Below are positions 33,818 through 45,470 of a DNA stretch of 64,000 bases, piece by piece. The DNA comes from Massariosphaeria phaeospora (taxonomy: Eukaryota > Ascomycota > Dothideomycetes > Pleosporales): NCBI GenBank assembly GCA_011032825.1, contig JAADJZ010000002.1:2108001-2172000 (forward strand), given 5' to 3'. A program made the translations under genes and the position numbers. Position 1 is the stretch's first letter. The number at the start of each line of letters is the position of its first letter. Under the pieces are notes generated by a model that ran no database searches, was not told the DNA's origin, and saw nothing but the letters and a program-made list of their open reading frames with translations.

Positions 33818-36259
33818 TCAGACAATAATCCATGTCTGCGGCCTTTTGGTCCCAACGGTCAGGACTATATCCTGATTCCCAAGTGCCATATTCCCGGCCG
33901 TGTCCTGCTCTTTAATCTGCTTTTGTGCGAGCTGCACATCTCCGAGCAAGCTCTTAGGCACCCAGTCGTCCAGAGTGGGCTTGCAGTCGCGCTCGCTCCC
34001 GCTTATCAGCACGACCTGCCGCCATGATTTGCCCTCCGTCATTCCCCAGCACTCCTCAAAGACTTCGGCAAGATTATCACTAGTTATCAAGACCTGCTGG
34101 CTAGCGATCCTCATTATCTCAGCTCCGTAGTATCGTAGGCGTGGCCGATTCGGAGCTGGAATGTGGATCAAGCATGGCTTGTTCGGAGCCGTTTTGAATT
34201 CGGCAATAGAGGAAACCGGTTTAAATCGGAATCTATCAGGCGACTTGTGGCTCAATATATCCTCCGCCGTCTGTTCAATGACATCTGCCTCAGCAATCCG
34301 AGACGGTGTCACGCCGGCATCGTCACCTTCTTTTGGTTTGAGTAGACATTGAAGAAACGAGGTGTCGGCTGTAGCAGGATTGATAGTTTCGATTCGGCGG
34401 CCTTTGTATCGAACGCACAACAACATTGTTTCAGGGTCGCCGTCCCAATCCGCTTCGATATTGAATGTAACATCTTCTGACTCGCCCGCGGAAGACCGTA
34501 AGTGTTCCGTAGCATGGCTTTCGATGTCAGTCTTGTCTCCCCTCATTGCACGAAGCCGCCTCTCAGGTACACCCGGGCGGACCAATCCTTCCATGTCCCT
34601 GGGGATCCCGCTGGTATCAACGTCTAGCATCACGAACTCCCCTGCTTCTCTGATAGTACGACAAGGCTTTAATAAGCTTCGAATCATGAGCGAATGCTTC
34701 TCAATGATACCCACACACCAATTCTCCCGGTTCGCGGCTCTGCGAACCTTGGAGACTTCCTTCATCTTTCCGAGGACTAGCTCGGATAGGATACTGAAGA
34801 CCCTCTCTCGACGCAGAATTCGCACACCTGGAGTGGCCACAGTTCCTAGACCGAGCCAGATGTTGCGAGCATTGCATAGGAACTCTGATGATCGATAACC
34901 CCAGGCGCCATCGACGGTCTGGACCCGAAGGGAGGACGTGTCCACAAGCCTGAGGAAAATAGCGTAATAATACCCCATGAAGAAGGCCTGGAAAACAGTG
35001 AAAGCGTTTATTCTTGTTGGATCCTGCATGTCGAAGTTCCAGATTTGTGTCGCACTGCTTGCCTGGTTCCATCTATCGGCGTCGGATGCCATTTCTTCGG
35101 TAGTCTGCTCCAAGACCCATTTGAGAGAAGCTGTCGGTTCATGCTGGAAGACAGATTCCATTGCCTGGCAAATTTCTTTGTTGACCGCGAATGCATGAGC
35201 AGAAACAAGGTTCCGGATGTCGTCCCGAACTCTGAGTGGAGGACTTCCAGTATCCCAGAACGCATCAAACTGCCTTTTATCATAGTTTGGAACAACCGGT
35301 CGACATTTGATAACTTCAGAAGCTCGAGCGCCGTCCTGCCATGCCGTACGACATCGATTGGCGATGTCCGGGTGTATGGGGAAATTGGTCAACGCTTCCT
35401 CAGGGCACAGAAGACTTACGGTCGTCAACGACACGCGGCCCAGTATTGCTACATCGCTACCTGGTGTTTTATCATGCACACGCATAATTGCTTCAGAACT
35501 GTAGCGAACCCGGCAAGACGTGAGGGATGCTCGACCATCTCCAGCCTCTCCAAGCCCCTCCACGCTTAGCAGGTCGATGCCGAGCTCCGATAGGCACGAT
35601 GCTACGCCAGCCACGTCGGAGGATTGAGTGGTAAAATCCTCACCAGACTCGGCTAAGAGCCATATTAGAAATTGTATCATATGGAGGCGATCTCCCTGTG
35701 GCATCAGTCCATCGACAAGCAGTCTGCGATCTAAAAGCCTGCGCCTGATCTGACGTGCCTTAGAAGCGAGGCCTCTTAGGGTAGACGATGATCTCCATGA
35801 ATTGAGTCGGTCGGGGTATCGCGAGGCCAGAATGTCCTCGCCGAATTCAGTGGTTCGAAGGAGGGCGAGCAGGACCTGCCGGAGAGTGGACCGAACGAGC
35901 TCAAACGACATGAAGGCATCCATTGCGGCAACGAGGCAGACCATGATCGCTGTAAAGCGACTGAATTTCTCTAATACTTTCTCAGCATCTTCTCCTTCGT
36001 ACTCAGTCGGTTTTCCGTTAGCAAGTAAGGCTATACGGTGACCCCAGACTTTGTTAAATCTATCGACATCGAGCAGTCCTCGTCGTCTTATGATCTCCAA
36101 TTCATCCGTGTCGAGAAATTCGAGGAAGTCCGCATCGCCAGAAGCTGCCGTCATCCAGTTCCCGAACCGTCTGCTAAGCGAAACGATGGTGGCGATGTCG
36201 CTGATCCCGAGGCCCAGGGCTATCAAAGAACCGGTTTTTGTGGTGATTTGCAAAGACAT
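33818..36259 (-). CDS. Large uncharacterised fungal-family protein
   Basis: A single-exon protein of 813 residues when started at the ATG at 36259 (MSLQITTKTG). The frame stays open 70 codons further upstream to 36469, but that part is low-quality sequence, and family members as I remember them begin close to MSLQI. Landmarks are an N-terminal segment (ISDIATIVSLSRRFGNWM, FLDTDELEIIRRRGLLD), SEFGID-like and LSVEGLGEA motifs, TTVSLLCPEEALTNFPI, FTVFQAFFMGYYYAIFLRLV (a likely buried or membrane helix) and VDGAWGYRSSEFL. I recall this as a widespread, often multicopy family of uncharacterised proteins in Pezizomycotina with no known activity. No catalytic signature is visible. Confidence 0.8.
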   Translation of the reverse strand: MSLQITTKTGSLIALGLGISDIATIVSLSRRFGNWMTAASGDADFLEFLDTDELEIIRRRGLLDVDRFNKVWGHRIALLANGKPTEYEGEDAEKVLEKFSRFTAIMVCLVAAMDAFMSFELVRSTLRQVLLALLRTTEFGEDILASRYPDRLNSWRSSSTLRGLASKARQIRRRLLDRRLLVDGLMPQGDRLHMIQFLIWLLAESGEDFTTQSSDVAGVASCLSELGIDLLSVEGLGEAGDGRASLTSCRVRYSSEAIMRVHDKTPGSDVAILGRVSLTTVSLLCPEEALTNFPIHPDIANRCRTAWQDGARASEVIKCRPVVPNYDKRQFDAFWDTGSPPLRVRDDIRNLVSAHAFAVNKEICQAMESVFQHEPTASLKWVLEQTTEEMASDADRWNQASSATQIWNFDMQDPTRINAFTVFQAFFMGYYYAIFLRLVDTSSLRVQTVDGAWGYRSSEFLCNARNIWLGLGTVATPGVRILRRERVFSILSELVLGKMKEVSKVRRAANRENWCVGIIEKHSLMIRSLLKPCRTIREAGEFVMLDVDTSGIPRDMEGLVRPGVPERRLRAMRGDKTDIESHATEHLRSSAGESEDVTFNIEADWDGDPETMLLCVRYKGRRIETINPATADTSFLQCLLKPKEGDDAGVTPSRIAEADVIEQTAEDILSHKSPDRFRFKPVSSIAEFKTAPNKPCLIHIPAPNRPRLRYYGAEIMRIASQQVLITSDNLAEVFEECWGMTEGKSWRQVVLISGSERDCKPTLDDWVPKSLLGDVQLAQKQIKEQDTAGNMALGNQDIVLTVGTKRPQTWIIV

Positions 36260-36469
36260 TCCCGTTGATGTGCAGGCCGTGTTTGCGTGGAAATGGAGTA
36301 GATTTTTATCGCTGGGTACTCGGCCGTGCAAGAACAAATATGAAGAGGGATGTCGAGGTGATTGATTATGCGTTCGGCTTTTCGTTAGGCGGCCGGAAAG
36401 GCTGAATCTGCAGCCTCTGCTCACCGGAGTATCTGGCGAAGTTTGCCCTTCTTTATAACGCCCTATCAC

Positions 36470-38331
36470 AATCGATCATCTACCCCCTTCAATCCGAGAA
36501 CGGGACGCGCCAAACAATTTGCCATTTCTTTTGATTCTGGAGGTTGTAGGTAGTAGTAGTAAGAAGATGAGCGTTGAGTAACGTGCTCACTAGCCTGAAC
36601 CCACCAGGAGTAGGGAAACCGTACCTTGAATCAATGATGTGACTACTGGAAGTTGACGAGCTCAAGTTGTATCGCGTTCGTGTTATTCGGTGCCAAAAGG
36701 TCGGGCTGCAGTTCGTATCCGTCGTTCTTGCGATTCGACCCCACCCCACCATCATTACAGCCACGGATAAGCGGTATATTGAGCTTCCCAGGGACGAACG
36801 CAAAGAGCAGCTCGTTCGTGGCACACCGATAAGACGGCTGCATCATCGGGCGACTACCAAGAAGAAAACCTCCTAGCTGCGACTAACACTGGCGTTCTTT
36901 TCATCTTAGGTGAAGCTATCTCAAAGATAGAAAATCATAGACAGTGTCAAGCTACAGTAGAGCAATGCGAAGAACATGAATAATCGATTAAGGAAAATCT
37001 CATACGCATGATGGGTGTTCAGGGTTTGAATTGTAACACCTATGACAATGAGTCTTTAGCACGATAACACAGTAGAGATGGCAGTCGTGTGCGATTCACG
37101 CCGTCTAAGAAGATAGATGACGTAAGAATCGAGCGACGAAAAGCAACGAGAAACCTGCTAGTGAAGTCTTTCTTTTGGCTCTACGTCAGATCTGTAACAC
37201 TGAAGCTCCAGGCGGATGTCGCGATGCGCGGCCCGCACAACGTCGCCTGGGGAATCGAACAGGAATAAAGACGTACATCTAGTCAGGAATTCATGGACCG
37301 AATAGCCCGAGATCCTGAGATCGTAAACTCAAGGATACGATGCGATAAAGTCGCGCTTGAGCAGGATGAACTCCACATACACACAAGCGACTCTCCACAC
37401 ACACGTGCGACTGCTACGTTAAGTAAGAATGGCTCGAGATCATCCTCTAGAGGTGATTGCTTACCTACAAACGATATGAAGTGTGCACTTGAAAAACTAG
37501 ACGATGTCCCGCCAATATTCCCAGAACGTGACGCGTCTGAGCTCTCAAGCCGCAGGTAAGATGACAGCAGGTGAATACCACTCTCTGCAAGAAGGTCTTT
37601 GTAGCCGACATACTCGCCATGTAAGCGCATTCGATATTAGAGTTGATGGTCGTGAGGCCGAGATACGCGCGATGCTCTGGGTCCACGATTTCCGCAGTCG
37701 GTCGGGAACATCAATGCAGACATAAAGTTCCTCGATTACTTCTCATCTGCATACATTGCCATCAGCGGTTCACAAAATGCTGTCGTCTTCTCAGTGAGAT
37801 ACCTCAGCTCAGTATAAGCGGGTGGGGATGCGCACACCTATGGAGTTCGTGTCTCCAAAGTCACCTAGCCAACCACCAAAATTCCGAAACATGGCATGCT
37901 CGAAATGCCGATGCCAACTTCCCCCACAAGTCATTTTGGAAATTCCCCGATGCCCATACCATTCAGGGATTCCCCATACTTTGCGGGAGATCATGCGGGA
38001 GGACGAAGCGCGAATTAGCCGTCAGCGCCCACCAATGGAAACAGGGCTCTTCAATGGAGTATTGATGTCCCCAGGACCCCACATTTTAGATCGAATGGGA
38101 GAAGTATCATATGGATATGGCTGGAAAGGATGAGGGTACTGGGAAGGAAAATCAGTTCCATCAATAAGAAGCGAGCATGGGTGGTGAACGGCGAAAAGTC
38201 CTCGAAATAGGGCCCGGGCGAAACTCTGCAGTATATTAGCATGAACGAAGTAGACAGCGAGGCCACTCTGATCAAAACTCCAAGTCCTTCTCACGTTCGA
38301 CGACAGACGACACAGTCGGCCTCCGATCACG
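36470..38331. other. Intergenic stretch upstream of the GH5 gene
   Basis: No convincing gene was found. A plus-strand frame at 37822-38133 (103 codons, with a CSKCRC motif) and a minus-strand frame at 37283-37630 were considered but have no support beyond length. The right end should be the GH5 promoter. Confidence 0.45.
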
Positions 38332-39663
38332 ATGTACCTACTCTCAGTATTCCTGTGCATCGCCGCACTACCGACACTCCTATTTGCCTTCCCCAACGCC
38401 CCATTCAAAACAACGACGCGATGGATCCTCGACTCGCAAGGCGAAAACTTCACATACGTCGGGGCGAACTGGCCCGGAGCGGGCGAAGTGATGATCCCGG
38501 AAGGTCTGCAGTACGCCTCGATCCAATCCATCGTGGCCAAGATGAAGAGCTTGAAGATGAACGTCGTGCGTCTGACGTTCGCCATCGAGATGATCGACGA
38601 CATCAAGGATAACGGCGGGGATGTGCCGATCCAGAAGGCGTTTTCGAAAGCGCTGGGGAGTAATGGAGAGAAGTTTTACCAGCAGGTCGTCAAGAACAAT
38701 CCGCAGTTCAACTCTTCGACGACGAGGCTTCAGGTTGGTGGCATGGGAATGGATACCGGTGGAAAAAGTGGCTCGCTGACTGAATCGTTCAGGTATACGA
38801 TGCAATTGCGGCGGAGTTGGCGAAGCAGGAAATGTACGTCCATCTCGACAACCACATGTCGAAGGGAGCCTGGTGCTGCGGAGGAAACGACGGAAACGCC
38901 TGGTTCGGTGATAAATTTTTCAACACGGAGAAGTGGAAGCGAGGCCTGCAATACATGGCGGATTATGTGAGCAATAGAATGAGCGATTCGATGGGCAGAG
39001 TTCCAGCTGATGGTTCGACTAAAGGGCAAGAAGTGGCCAAACCTCGTATCCATCGGCCTCCGTAACGAGTTTCGAAAACCCGACAGCGCTGGCTCGTCTC
39101 TGCCATATAACTGGCAAACCTGGTACACGCACAACATCGCAGCGGCCGATCTTGTGAACGCAGCGAATCCGAACATCCTGATCTTCCTCTCCGGCCTCGA
39201 CTACGACACAAAGCTCACGCCGCTTCCCGGCGCCGAAGACATGGGCGGAGGCAAGAAGTTCCAGCTCAGCAACTTCAAATACGCAGACAAGCTCGTGCTC
39301 GAGCTGCACAACTACCAGAACTCGGCCACGGCGTGCGGGGACATGGAAAGCGGGTTGTGGAACAACGGCTTCAGAGCTACGGGCGACAAAGCGGTCAACC
39401 GGATGCCGGTGGTTTTGACAGAATTTGGGTTCAGTCAGGCGGATAGCTCGTACAGTGGTGTGTATGCTAGCTGTCTGCGCACGCTCATGGCGAAGTGGGA
39501 GACGGGGTGGACGGTCTGGGTGATTGCGGGGAGCTACTATATGCGATCGGGGAAGCAGGACTTTGAAGAGGTATGGGGGCTGCTGAATCACGACTGGTCG
39601 AACTGGAGGAGTACGAGTGCGATTAATGCTTTGAAGCAGATGATTGACGCGTCGCTGAAGTAG
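38332..39663 (+). CDS. Secreted glycoside hydrolase family 5 (cellulase-type)
   Basis: A (beta/alpha)8 retaining glycosidase for beta-linked glucans or mannans. Three exons, 38332..38733, 38793..38966 and 39025..39663, give 404 residues. Introns are 59 bp (GTTGGT..TTCAG) and 58 bp (GTGAGC..TAAAG), both in phase 0; splicing restores EMYVHLDNHMSKG and MADY-GKKWPNL. A signal peptide covers about residues 1-19 (LLSVFLCIAALPTLLFA). Family landmarks are FTYVGANWPGAGEVMIPEGL, MNVVRLTFAIEM, VHLDNHMS, the acid/base Glu207 in IGLRNEF, LVLELHNYQN and the nucleophile Glu325 in VLTEFGF. There is no carbohydrate-binding module. It is likely extracellular. Exact substrate and subfamily cannot be set from sequence reading alone. 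Confidence 0.92.
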
Positions 39664-40551
39664 AGTGTTTGGCTGGTCAGGTCGCCGCAATGATATGCTG
39701 GCTAGATAATCGAGACTTAGTTAACATCTCATGGTCTCGTGGTGTGATTCCATGATAGCAGATAGTCGCATGGCAGATGGGATGAGATGGTGTTGTGATT
39801 GATGATGGTGAAGATTGTAGGGCTGCCAGTTGGCCGCTTGGTGGCGAGTTTGTCATCCTCACTAACCTGATTCGGACAAGCGCGGCTCGCTTTCCATCCC
39901 ATCTGTCCACAGCTCTCTCATCGACCACTCCATCACCACCATAACAACATATCGCCTGGACAGTCTACGGGCGGTTACTGCGTCCATGTGCCTCAAATGC
40001 ACCTGGGACCTTGTCAAAAGCACTGACTTTGACTGAGCACGGCGGTCGCAGTCCTCAACCTCCGACAACTCATCAATGACGCCAGTTCGGAGCGTAACCC
40101 CTCCAATCACTGCTGTGCTACCTGGCCCGACTCGCATGTTCCAATATTTGAGGCATGCGCTCGGTGTTCCATGAGCTCGCACCACCGCGCAACGGCCATC
40201 AAGGAGTCGTGATGTAATCGACGTACCGAGGGACTGACACCACCACCACCAGCGCTTCCCGAGACGCCAACACCAGATCGCCCAAACCCCTGTCCCGGCC
40301 TTTGAGGAGCCGACGCGGCAGGAATGCTCTAGTTCTTGTGGGTTTGTCCGGGTTGTTGTTTTCGGGGGTCTGACGGACGCCGAAGGAATCGTTTCGGAAA
40401 GCCGTTGTGGTGGTTCCGAACGATGCTGGAGCTTCATATTTACCTGCGATGCGGGTTGCAGTTGCTTCCCGGCGCAGCCCCTGATCCTCACCACGTTTGA
40501 TTTCTGAACCATCTGCTTCACGCTCGTCAAACTTCGCTCGATCTATCCCTC
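39664..40551. other. Intergenic stretch
   Basis: It lies between GH5 and the DUF1772 gene. A long minus-strand frame (39862-40530) shows no domain and is probably spurious. Confidence 0.45.
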
Positions 40552-41125
40552 ATGTCTGGAAACATCATCGCCCGGTCCGTGGCAGGAACCTGCATCACCT
40601 TCTCGTTCATTCTCGCCGGTGCGTACAAATCGAATCTACTCAAAACAGACCCTCATCTAACCTCCCCCAGGCAATGCCATCACCCAATCTTTCATGACGG
40701 TCCCCGCGCTCCTGGTCGACTTCCCCGCCCCCGGCTCCAAAGACCACATCTCGCGCGCGCGCCTGCTCGGCCGCCAATGGCCTCTGTGCTGGACAGTCGG
40801 CAACCAGTTCTTCCGGCCCATCTCGACCCTCGGGTTCCTAGGCTACGCGTACGCGGCGTTTTCCGTGTACACGGAGGGTGAGCGCGCCCGCAGCGACTGG
40901 CGCTTCTTCGCCGTGGCGGCGCTGATGCATCTGACGACCATCTTGCACTCGGCGCTGAACATGCAGCCGCTGAACGACAAGCTCGAGGCGTTTGCGGAGC
41001 GCGCGAGCGAGAAGGACTGCGTGGAGGCCGAGGCGGTGGCGAGGCAGTGGGCGAGCTGGAATTTGTTGAGGATGGTGACGCCGATTATTGCGGGCTCGTT
41101 GGCGCTTATCCAGAGCGTGTTGTAG
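40552..41125 (+). CDS. DUF1772 (anthrone oxygenase-like) membrane protein
   Basis: A small integral membrane protein. Two exons, 40552..40618 and 40671..41125, give 173 residues; the 52-bp intron (GTGCGT..CCCCCAG) joins SFILAG to NAITQSFMT in frame. Hydrophobic segments are visible at the N-terminus (SVAGTCITFSFILAGNAI), around ISTLGFLGYAYAAFSVY, in FFAVAALMHLTTILHSAL and at the C-terminus (MVTPIIAGSLALIQSVL), so about four helices. The pattern and length fit DUF1772, which includes anthrone oxygenases of polyketide clusters but mostly uncharacterised proteins. The neighbouring NmrA-like, SnoaL-like, FAD and P450 genes make a tailoring role conceivable. Confidence 0.8.
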
Positions 41126-41562
41126 ATGGATTAGGATCAATGGGTTTAAGCAATCGGACTGGGGGGTGTAGTCAATCATTCATGTACGGATGCAATTAGG
41201 GAACTCAATGTCATCTCAGTTTATAAGTTATCTGTGCTCGACTTCTTTTAAACTTGTGTCATTGCTATGCAACATGTCGTCGCTGTCAGTGGAGCCGGCC
41301 TACCTACTCCAGGTCTCGCAACTCAAGGACGTAGTAGAGTAGATAAGATTTATACAGACTATGTGCCATTCCATCTGTCCGACTTGAGGCAATACAATGA
41401 TATCCCAGCATCGTGAGTTGGGTGCGAAAGTGAAAACATGTTACCACATGATAGCATCAGAAAATGAATAACAGAGATTGAATTCCACCCAGTATTAAAA
41501 CATCGATCTTGTGTCCATGTCAAACATGCCTCCAGACCAAACAATCTCAAAGTCACACTCAC
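41126..41562. other. Convergent intergenic stretch
   Basis: It lies between the 3' ends of the DUF1772 gene and the NmrA-like gene. Nothing else was recognised. Confidence 0.5.
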
Positions 41563-42531
41563 TCAAGCCTTCACAAGCCCCTGCTCCTTCCAGCCACTCC
41601 TCTCCCTCAACCACCTCTCCATGCCACACAACTCCGGCTCCTCGCTCCTCAGCCGCTCCACATCGGCGCCATATCCCTCCCCCGCAAACCACGTAATCAT
41701 GACATTCAGTTCACCGACCATGTACTTCAACGCCGAGCCGAAGATGCTATACGTTACTGGCACTGGATACCCCGTCGCGCGCTCAAAGCAGCCACTCAGC
41801 TCCGCAAACGTCAGCTCGTCGCCCGCCAGCGCCTCAGCGCGCGCATTCCAGCGCTCGGGGTCGCGGAACGCATGCGCGGCGAACAAGCCAATGTCCTCGA
41901 CCGACACCCACTGCTGCTGCTTGGTCGGCGGCAGCGTGTCGCGCATGGCCGCGAGGAACACCTTGGTCGGGAACCCCGGGGCCAGGTTGTCCATGAAGGC
42001 GACGGGCCGCAGGATGGTCCAGCCCATGGTCTCGCCCTGGCGGCCCGCGGCCTGCAGCAGGTGCTTCTCGATGTGGAACTTGGTCTGGAAGTGCGGGATC
42101 GGGGTCTCGGTGTCGAAGCTCTTTGCGTTGCCGCCGCGGTCGACGGACGAGTAGACGAAGTGCTTGACGCCCTCTTTGATGCTCGCGTCGATCAGCGCCG
42201 TGCCCTGCGCGATCTCGCCCTCGGTCGAGGTCCCCTTTCCCATGGAGATTTGCACAGAGTACACGCCCCAGATGGAAGGCGCGAGCTTGGCGGCGCGCAG
42301 CGCGTCTTTTGCTGCGGTGAAGAGCGCGGGCACGTCGTTGAGGTCGCCTTGCACGAGCTTGACGGAGGGGTGGCGCGCGAGGATCTTTTGCGCCGAGGCG
42401 GAGCTGGGGCTGCGCGTCACGGCAAGGAGGGTGAATTGCGGCTTGGAGGCGTGGGCGGCGAGCTGGTTGAGCACGGCGCCGCCTTGTTTGCCGGTCGCGC
42501 CGGTGATGAGGATGGCTTTTGTGGCCGACAT
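41563..42531 (-). CDS. NmrA-like NAD(P)-binding reductase
   Basis: A single-exon protein of 322 residues from MSATKAILITG. The frame is open to an upstream Met at 42600, but the extra 23 residues are Thr/Asn-rich and precede the Rossmann start, so the inner ATG is preferred. The dinucleotide motif is ITGATGKQGGAV near residue 8. Other landmarks are TLLAVTRSPSS, KLVQGDLND, HFVYSSVDRGG, WTILRPVAFMDNL and VSVEDIGLFAAHAF, all typical of NmrA-type atypical short-chain dehydrogenases. Members bind NAD(P) and act as reductases or redox-sensing regulators. It is convergent with the DUF1772 gene. Substrate is unknown. This is the second NmrA-like gene of the window and is clearly different from the one at 3.9-5.0 kb. 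Confidence 0.88.
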   Translation of the reverse strand: MSATKAILITGATGKQGGAVLNQLAAHASKPQFTLLAVTRSPSSASAQKILARHPSVKLVQGDLNDVPALFTAAKDALRAAKLAPSIWGVYSVQISMGKGTSTEGEIAQGTALIDASIKEGVKHFVYSSVDRGGNAKSFDTETPIPHFQTKFHIEKHLLQAAGRQGETMGWTILRPVAFMDNLAPGFPTKVFLAAMRDTLPPTKQQQWVSVEDIGLFAAHAFRDPERWNARAEALAGDELTFAELSGCFERATGYPVPVTYSIFGSALKYMVGELNVMITWFAGEGYGADVERLRSEEPELCGMERWLRERSGWKEQGLVKA

Positions 42532-43405
42532 TGTGAGTGAGTGTGCGGGATTGGTGTTGGTGGTGGTGGTAGTGGAAGAATTGATGTTGTGGATTGACAA
42601 TATACGCTCCTACGTCACCCGACAAACACAAGTAAGTACGGCAAGAGCTTTCGGAACCGTCAATATAGTGAGAACCCCCAAATATAAGACAATGAAACTG
42701 AAATGCTTCTTTCCCCTTTCCGACGTCAGATAATAAACGTTCCGCAACCCCTCACCCCCGCCTATCCCGACAGACTGTCCGTTCCGCAGAATTGCAGGGC
42801 CCGTTCCCATCTCCGCGCGCTGCCATTCGCCAGGCCCTAGCGCATCATCGGAGTTTCGGGGTGCCCTGGCGCACGCAATATGTATCGCGCGGGGAGATAT
42901 TTCGGAAAAACCGTCGGGCCCGAGGAGTTATTCAGCATCGGGAGTGGCGAAAGCCGACACCGCGGACGGCACGGGAGCATTGTAGATGGTACTTCCAGGT
43001 TGGGAGCTTTTTGGTCCGGTTACTGCTGTCCGGAATGGGGCTGTGCTTTATCAACAAAGAAAATGTCTACAGGGCCGTCGGAGGATCGAAATCATGCGGG
43101 GGAGTGTCTGATAGATAGGTCTCGTGACCGGTGGGACAGACGCTTCCTCATTGAGATAGCGCTAGTACCTAGCGCGTTATAGCGCGAGCAAACGTCATGA
43201 CTCCGAGGGTTCAGTCCACTACAACCCAACTTCGCTATCGACATGCATCCAACAACAAAGCCACATCTCGACACTCCGATTATCAATTAGTGCTCGACGG
43301 CCGAATAAGCAGCCATGCAAGTCTTGTACACAGTACGGACAACAGAAACCCATCAACACCCTAAACAGCATCCCAACCCATCTTCAGCTCCCACACACCT
43401 CTCCC
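42532..43405. other. Intergenic stretch with a TAGCGC-rich palindrome
   Basis: It holds the promoter of the NmrA-like gene and the 3' flank of the SnoaL-like gene. At 43158-43189 AGCGCTAGTACCTAGCGC forms a near-perfect palindrome followed by another TAGCGCG. No gene was recognised. Confidence 0.45.
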
Positions 43406-43978
43406 TTAGCTCTCCAACAACCCCATCATCCTCCTCTTCAACTCCTCCGCCTTCGCACTATGCACAAACTCCCGCACCTCCACCACCTCCCTCCCGCCCT
43501 CATCCATGCGCACAAACATCACACACTCCGTCCACCACTCGCTCACCCCACTATCCACCAACTTCTTCCCTTGCTCGCTCTCCCCGTTAATCACCCCGCC
43601 CATCTTGCAATGCGCAACCACCGTGTTCGTGTCGCGCGAATAGTGTACCGCGGACGGCGAGGGCTGCGGCGTCATGCTGAAGGACGAGAAGAGCGAGAGA
43701 ATCATGCCGGCGTGCTGCTTGAAGGGGTCGAGTGTGCGGGCGGGGAGGCCGAGCGAGCTGGGGAGCACGCTGTGTGTGAAGGCGGGGGAGGCGTTGGCGG
43801 TGAGGGTCGCGGGGGAGAGGGTCGAGTAGGCGCGAAGGAAGGCGTGGAAGGTTGCGATGTGGGGGGTTGGTGCTGGTGCTGACATTCGTGTCGGTCGTGT
43901 TCGTTCGGAGACGAGGAAGTAGATCGACGGTAGGAGAATGGCGAGGGTCGCCAGCGCGACGGTTGCGAGATTGGCCAT
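43406..43978 (-). CDS. SnoaL/NTF2-like protein with N-terminal anchor
   Basis: A single-exon protein of 190 residues from MANLATVALA. Residues about 3-22 form one hydrophobic segment (ATVALATLAILLPSIYFLV), a signal anchor. The rest (PHIATFHAFLRAYSTLSPATL, HSVLPSSLGLPARTLDPFKQH, VVAHCKMGGVINGES, YVMF-like ECVMFVRMDEGGREVVEVREFVHS) fits the cone-shaped NTF2/ketosteroid-isomerase-like fold seen in small fungal proteins of secondary metabolite regions. Alternative starts are the upstream Met at 44080 and an inner Met at 43885 that would remove the anchor. Catalytic residues cannot be assigned. It could be an isomerase, cyclase or dehydratase helper, or non-enzymatic. Confidence 0.7.
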   Translation of the reverse strand: MANLATVALATLAILLPSIYFLVSERTRPTRMSAPAPTPHIATFHAFLRAYSTLSPATLTANASPAFTHSVLPSSLGLPARTLDPFKQHAGMILSLFSSFSMTPQPSPSAVHYSRDTNTVVAHCKMGGVINGESEQGKKLVDSGVSEWWTECVMFVRMDEGGREVVEVREFVHSAKAEELKRRMMGLLES

Positions 43979-45470
43979 CGTTGCGGGTCGGTTCGGTTTG
44001 CTTTGCGGGAGCGATGGGAGGGTCTGGTTGGAAGACTGGGAGACGAGGCTATTAGTCTTGTTGTGGATGAGGAAGTACAAACACCTTACTTTGGATCAGA
44101 TCGCAATCACTATATCACGTGAACAGTGGACCTGGATCCACCGCGAACCTGCAGCCGCCCAGGAACACCGAATCCGTATCCCTCCCCTCCCGAGCACCAC
44201 AGTACCGACCGCGATCCACTCCCCACCCCCGAAATTCGATCCCCGATCCCATCTGTCGGAGCGCTACAAAAATCATATCAATCTAGCAATTCCGAGAGCA
44301 CTTGCATGGCACCTACCAACCAAGGCGCAGGTCGCCTCTCATGCCATGCCAAATTCAAATTCACATCAAATCGAATTATGCTTACCTTACCCCGCTTAGG
44401 TGGTTGCGCCCCGCTGCTCCCCGCAATTCAATATAAGTGGTTCCGTCATCGACTTCTTGCTTAAGCGAGTGCTAGCTTCTTGGACTATCTGGGGTATCGA
44501 CCCCTGGTAGATTAATTGGATTTGTGTATTGGTAGCGTACCCGGTGGAGAGCCGTGCCGTGCCGGGCTGGGCTGGGGTTGAAGTACTGGGGTTTGATTGA
44601 TGTGCATGCGTGCGTGCTTGTTTGTGTAGGGCTTGGTGCGTTGAGTCGCAGTCGACGCTGCACTGCGCTGGTCTAAAGAAGAGAAGAGGAATCTCATGAA
44701 GGGGGGTCCTTCGGTCCCAGTGTTGGATAGCATGCTATAGAAGGCAAGGTGAAAATGTAGTGAAGCATGCTCAACCAAACGCACAGCGATAATCAAATGT
44801 GAAATCTCCGGTTCTGCGTTACGTTACGCAGCACGACAGCCGGTATTGTGCTGTAGGTCGGGGGGACAGACACATGGAACATGAACGTTAACTTTGACGT
44901 TGACGTTTTGGTGCTTGTCTTACCAGCCTACCTACCTGCCTGCGCCCCATCGGCACGGCAACATCACACAACACATGCCATGTCAGTCTCAATACACATG
45001 CCATCCCGAACATATAAACTACGCGTAAAACACGTCTCGAGACGTGCAATTCCCAACAAACCCACAAGCCCAGACGTGCTAGACTAATCATCTGCGAAAG
45101 ATGTGCGGTGGAGTTTTCTCACCCCAAACCGGATGGCTTGCTCGCTACTGTGCCTTTGTACAGTATTGTGCAGGGATGGATGCAAACGCGCATGCGGTCC
45201 CGACGGCCGACCCAATCGGGGGTTTTCGCATGCACGCCGATGATAGCTTGACTTGTGACTTCGGTTGCGTTTGATGGGGAGGTGGGGAAGTGGACTGGCG
45301 GAATAGGGAAGAGGGGTGAAGTTAGGTGAGAGCGAGATGATAGATGAATCCACTACACGATGCCGCTACGACCGTCGACCTAAAAAAACAGTAACCACCA
45401 CTCCGCACGACCAACCACATCCCACCAATCCCCATCCCACGAAACCCTCCTCCCCTATCCTCACTTTCCC
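43979..45470. other. Intergenic stretch
   Basis: No gene was recognised. It contains the promoter of the SnoaL-like gene at the left and the 3' flank of the FAD monooxygenase gene at the right, with several short GC-skewed frames that I consider spurious. Confidence 0.45.

Noticed and set aside
37822..38133. 103-codon plus-strand frame with CSKCRC
   Set aside because: No zinc-finger spacing, no signal peptide, and it occupies the GH5 upstream region.
39862..40530. 222-codon minus-strand frame upstream of the DUF1772 gene
   Set aside because: No recognisable motif, and it covers the expected promoter of the plus-strand gene.
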